Of a stretch of DNA of 52,446 nt, positions 51,918 to 52,446 are shown in pieces. Made by a program: the position numbers and the translations under genes. The notes under the pieces were generated by a model. That model made no database searches, was not told where the DNA came from, and saw only the letters and a list, made by a program, of their open reading frames with translations. The stretch comes from JAUIEH01 sp964483375 (lineage in GTDB: Bacteria; Pseudomonadota; Alphaproteobacteria; Caulobacterales; Maricaulaceae). Position 1 is the stretch's first letter. Every line of letters starts with the position of its first letter. The stretch covers positions 1 to 52,446 of the forward strand of contig CAZABJ010000013.1 in NCBI GenBank assembly GCA_964483375.1, read 5' to 3'.

Positions 51918-52446
51918 ATGCCCGCCAGCTTCTATGATCTCGTGCCCGCCGCCACGCCCGACCGCTTTGACGGCGTCGAGCGCAACTACGACGCAGACCA
52001 AGTCTTGCGTCTGCGCGGCTCTGTGACTGTGGCGAACACCTTGGCCGAGCGCGGCGCGGCGCAGTTGTGGTCGCTCCTCAAAAACGAGCCGTTCGTCAAC
52101 GCGTTAGGCGCGCTCACCGGCAACCAGGCCATGCAGCAAGTCCGGGCCGGACTAAAAGCGATCTATTTGTCCGGCTGGCAGGTCGCGGGCGACGCGAATA
52201 TCGGCGGCCAGGTTTACCCCGACCAGTCCCTCTACCCCGCCAATTCAGGCCCCGAACTCGCCCGGCGCATCAACAACGCCCTGCGTCGCGCCGACCAGAT
52301 CGAAGTCTCAGAGAACGGCGAAGCGAGCCGCGACTGGTTCGCGCCCATCGTGGCCGACGCGGAAGCCGGCTTCGGCGGGCCGCTCAACTGCAATGAGATA
52401 ATGAAAGCCTACATCGAAGCGGGCGCCGCCGGCGTCCAAGTAGAAT
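51918..52446 (+). CDS. aceA: isocitrate lyase (N-terminal part, truncated by window edge)
   Basis: The first 176 residues of isocitrate lyase, which cleaves isocitrate to glyoxylate and succinate in the glyoxylate shunt (cytoplasm). Visible family features are SVTVANTLAERGAAQLW, LTGNQAMQQVRAGLKAIYLS, GWQVAGDANIGGQVYPDQSL and the metal-binding DWFAPIVADAEAGFGGPLN. The catalytic KKCGH loop lies beyond the edge. GGAAGGA precedes the ATG at spacing 8. The reading frame is intact to the end, so truncation is only by the window. Confidence 0.97.
   Translation, partial: MPASFYDLVPAATPDRFDGVERNYDADQVLRLRGSVTVANTLAERGAAQLWSLLKNEPFVNALGALTGNQAMQQVRAGLKAIYLSGWQVAGDANIGGQVYPDQSLYPANSGPELARRINNALRRADQIEVSENGEASRDWFAPIVADAEAGFGGPLNCNEIMKAYIEAGAAGVQVE

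Overview
The window is GC-rich and comes from an alphaproteobacterium, most likely a stalked or budding, surface-attaching lineage of the Caulobacterales/Maricaulales/Hyphomonadaceae type. The evidence is the 5' end of a 16S rRNA gene at the left edge, an hfaA-hfaB-hfaD holdfast-anchor operon, a RamB/ScfR-type regulator beside isocitrate lyase, and many secreted envelope proteins. I saw no tRNA gene, CRISPR array, insertion sequence or prophage.

Layout. 1-943: 16S rRNA (minus strand) with its leader and a sigma70-like promoter. 944-2415: patatin-like phospholipase and a CBS-pair protein. 2712-5402: holdfast-anchor operon (curli-like HfaA, CsgG-type HfaB, HfaD) with a terminator, followed by a secreted caspase-fold protein. 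7490-10786: envelope and housekeeping genes, including a gamma-carbonic-anhydrase-like protein and phoH with a structured leader and a possible upstream ORF. 10825-16875: minus-strand group of tetR, RND fusion protein, RND permease, Nudix and DUF3126-like genes, with a tandem TetR-type operator. 16994-21602: nitroreductase, GNAT acetyltransferase, sodium:solute symporter, queF and a Crp/Fnr regulator.

21777-27212 is the most interesting part. It is a minus-strand six-gene operon with three secreted proteins, each carrying three Asn/Gln/Gly-rich imperfect repeats. They are followed by a C39-type cysteine peptidase, a small secreted protein with a double-glycine motif, and an outer-membrane barrel with an N-terminal coiled coil. 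Content and order match the Pseudomonas functional-amyloid operon fapA/B/C-D-E-F. The same window therefore encodes two unrelated extracellular amyloid/curli-type surface systems (hfa and fap-like).

27521-35868: a small gene with its own terminator, an M48 lipoprotein protease, an AsmA-family protein, a 30-residue secreted-type peptide with its own terminator, gamma-glutamyltransferase, a SIMPL protein, an isoaspartyl peptidase and a lipoprotein. 35955-43323: histidine utilisation (hutH, hutU, hutI, arginase-family hutG), interrupted by two tandemly duplicated secreted beta-domain genes. 43320-44375: a PiT-like transporter.

44436-50154: a four-gene minus-strand cluster built from two copies of one module (periplasmic BON/OmpA-like protein plus membrane-anchored coiled-coil protein). 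I do not recognise it as a described system. 50278-52446: a RamB/ScfR-type regulator divergent from aceA (isocitrate lyase), which runs off the right edge.
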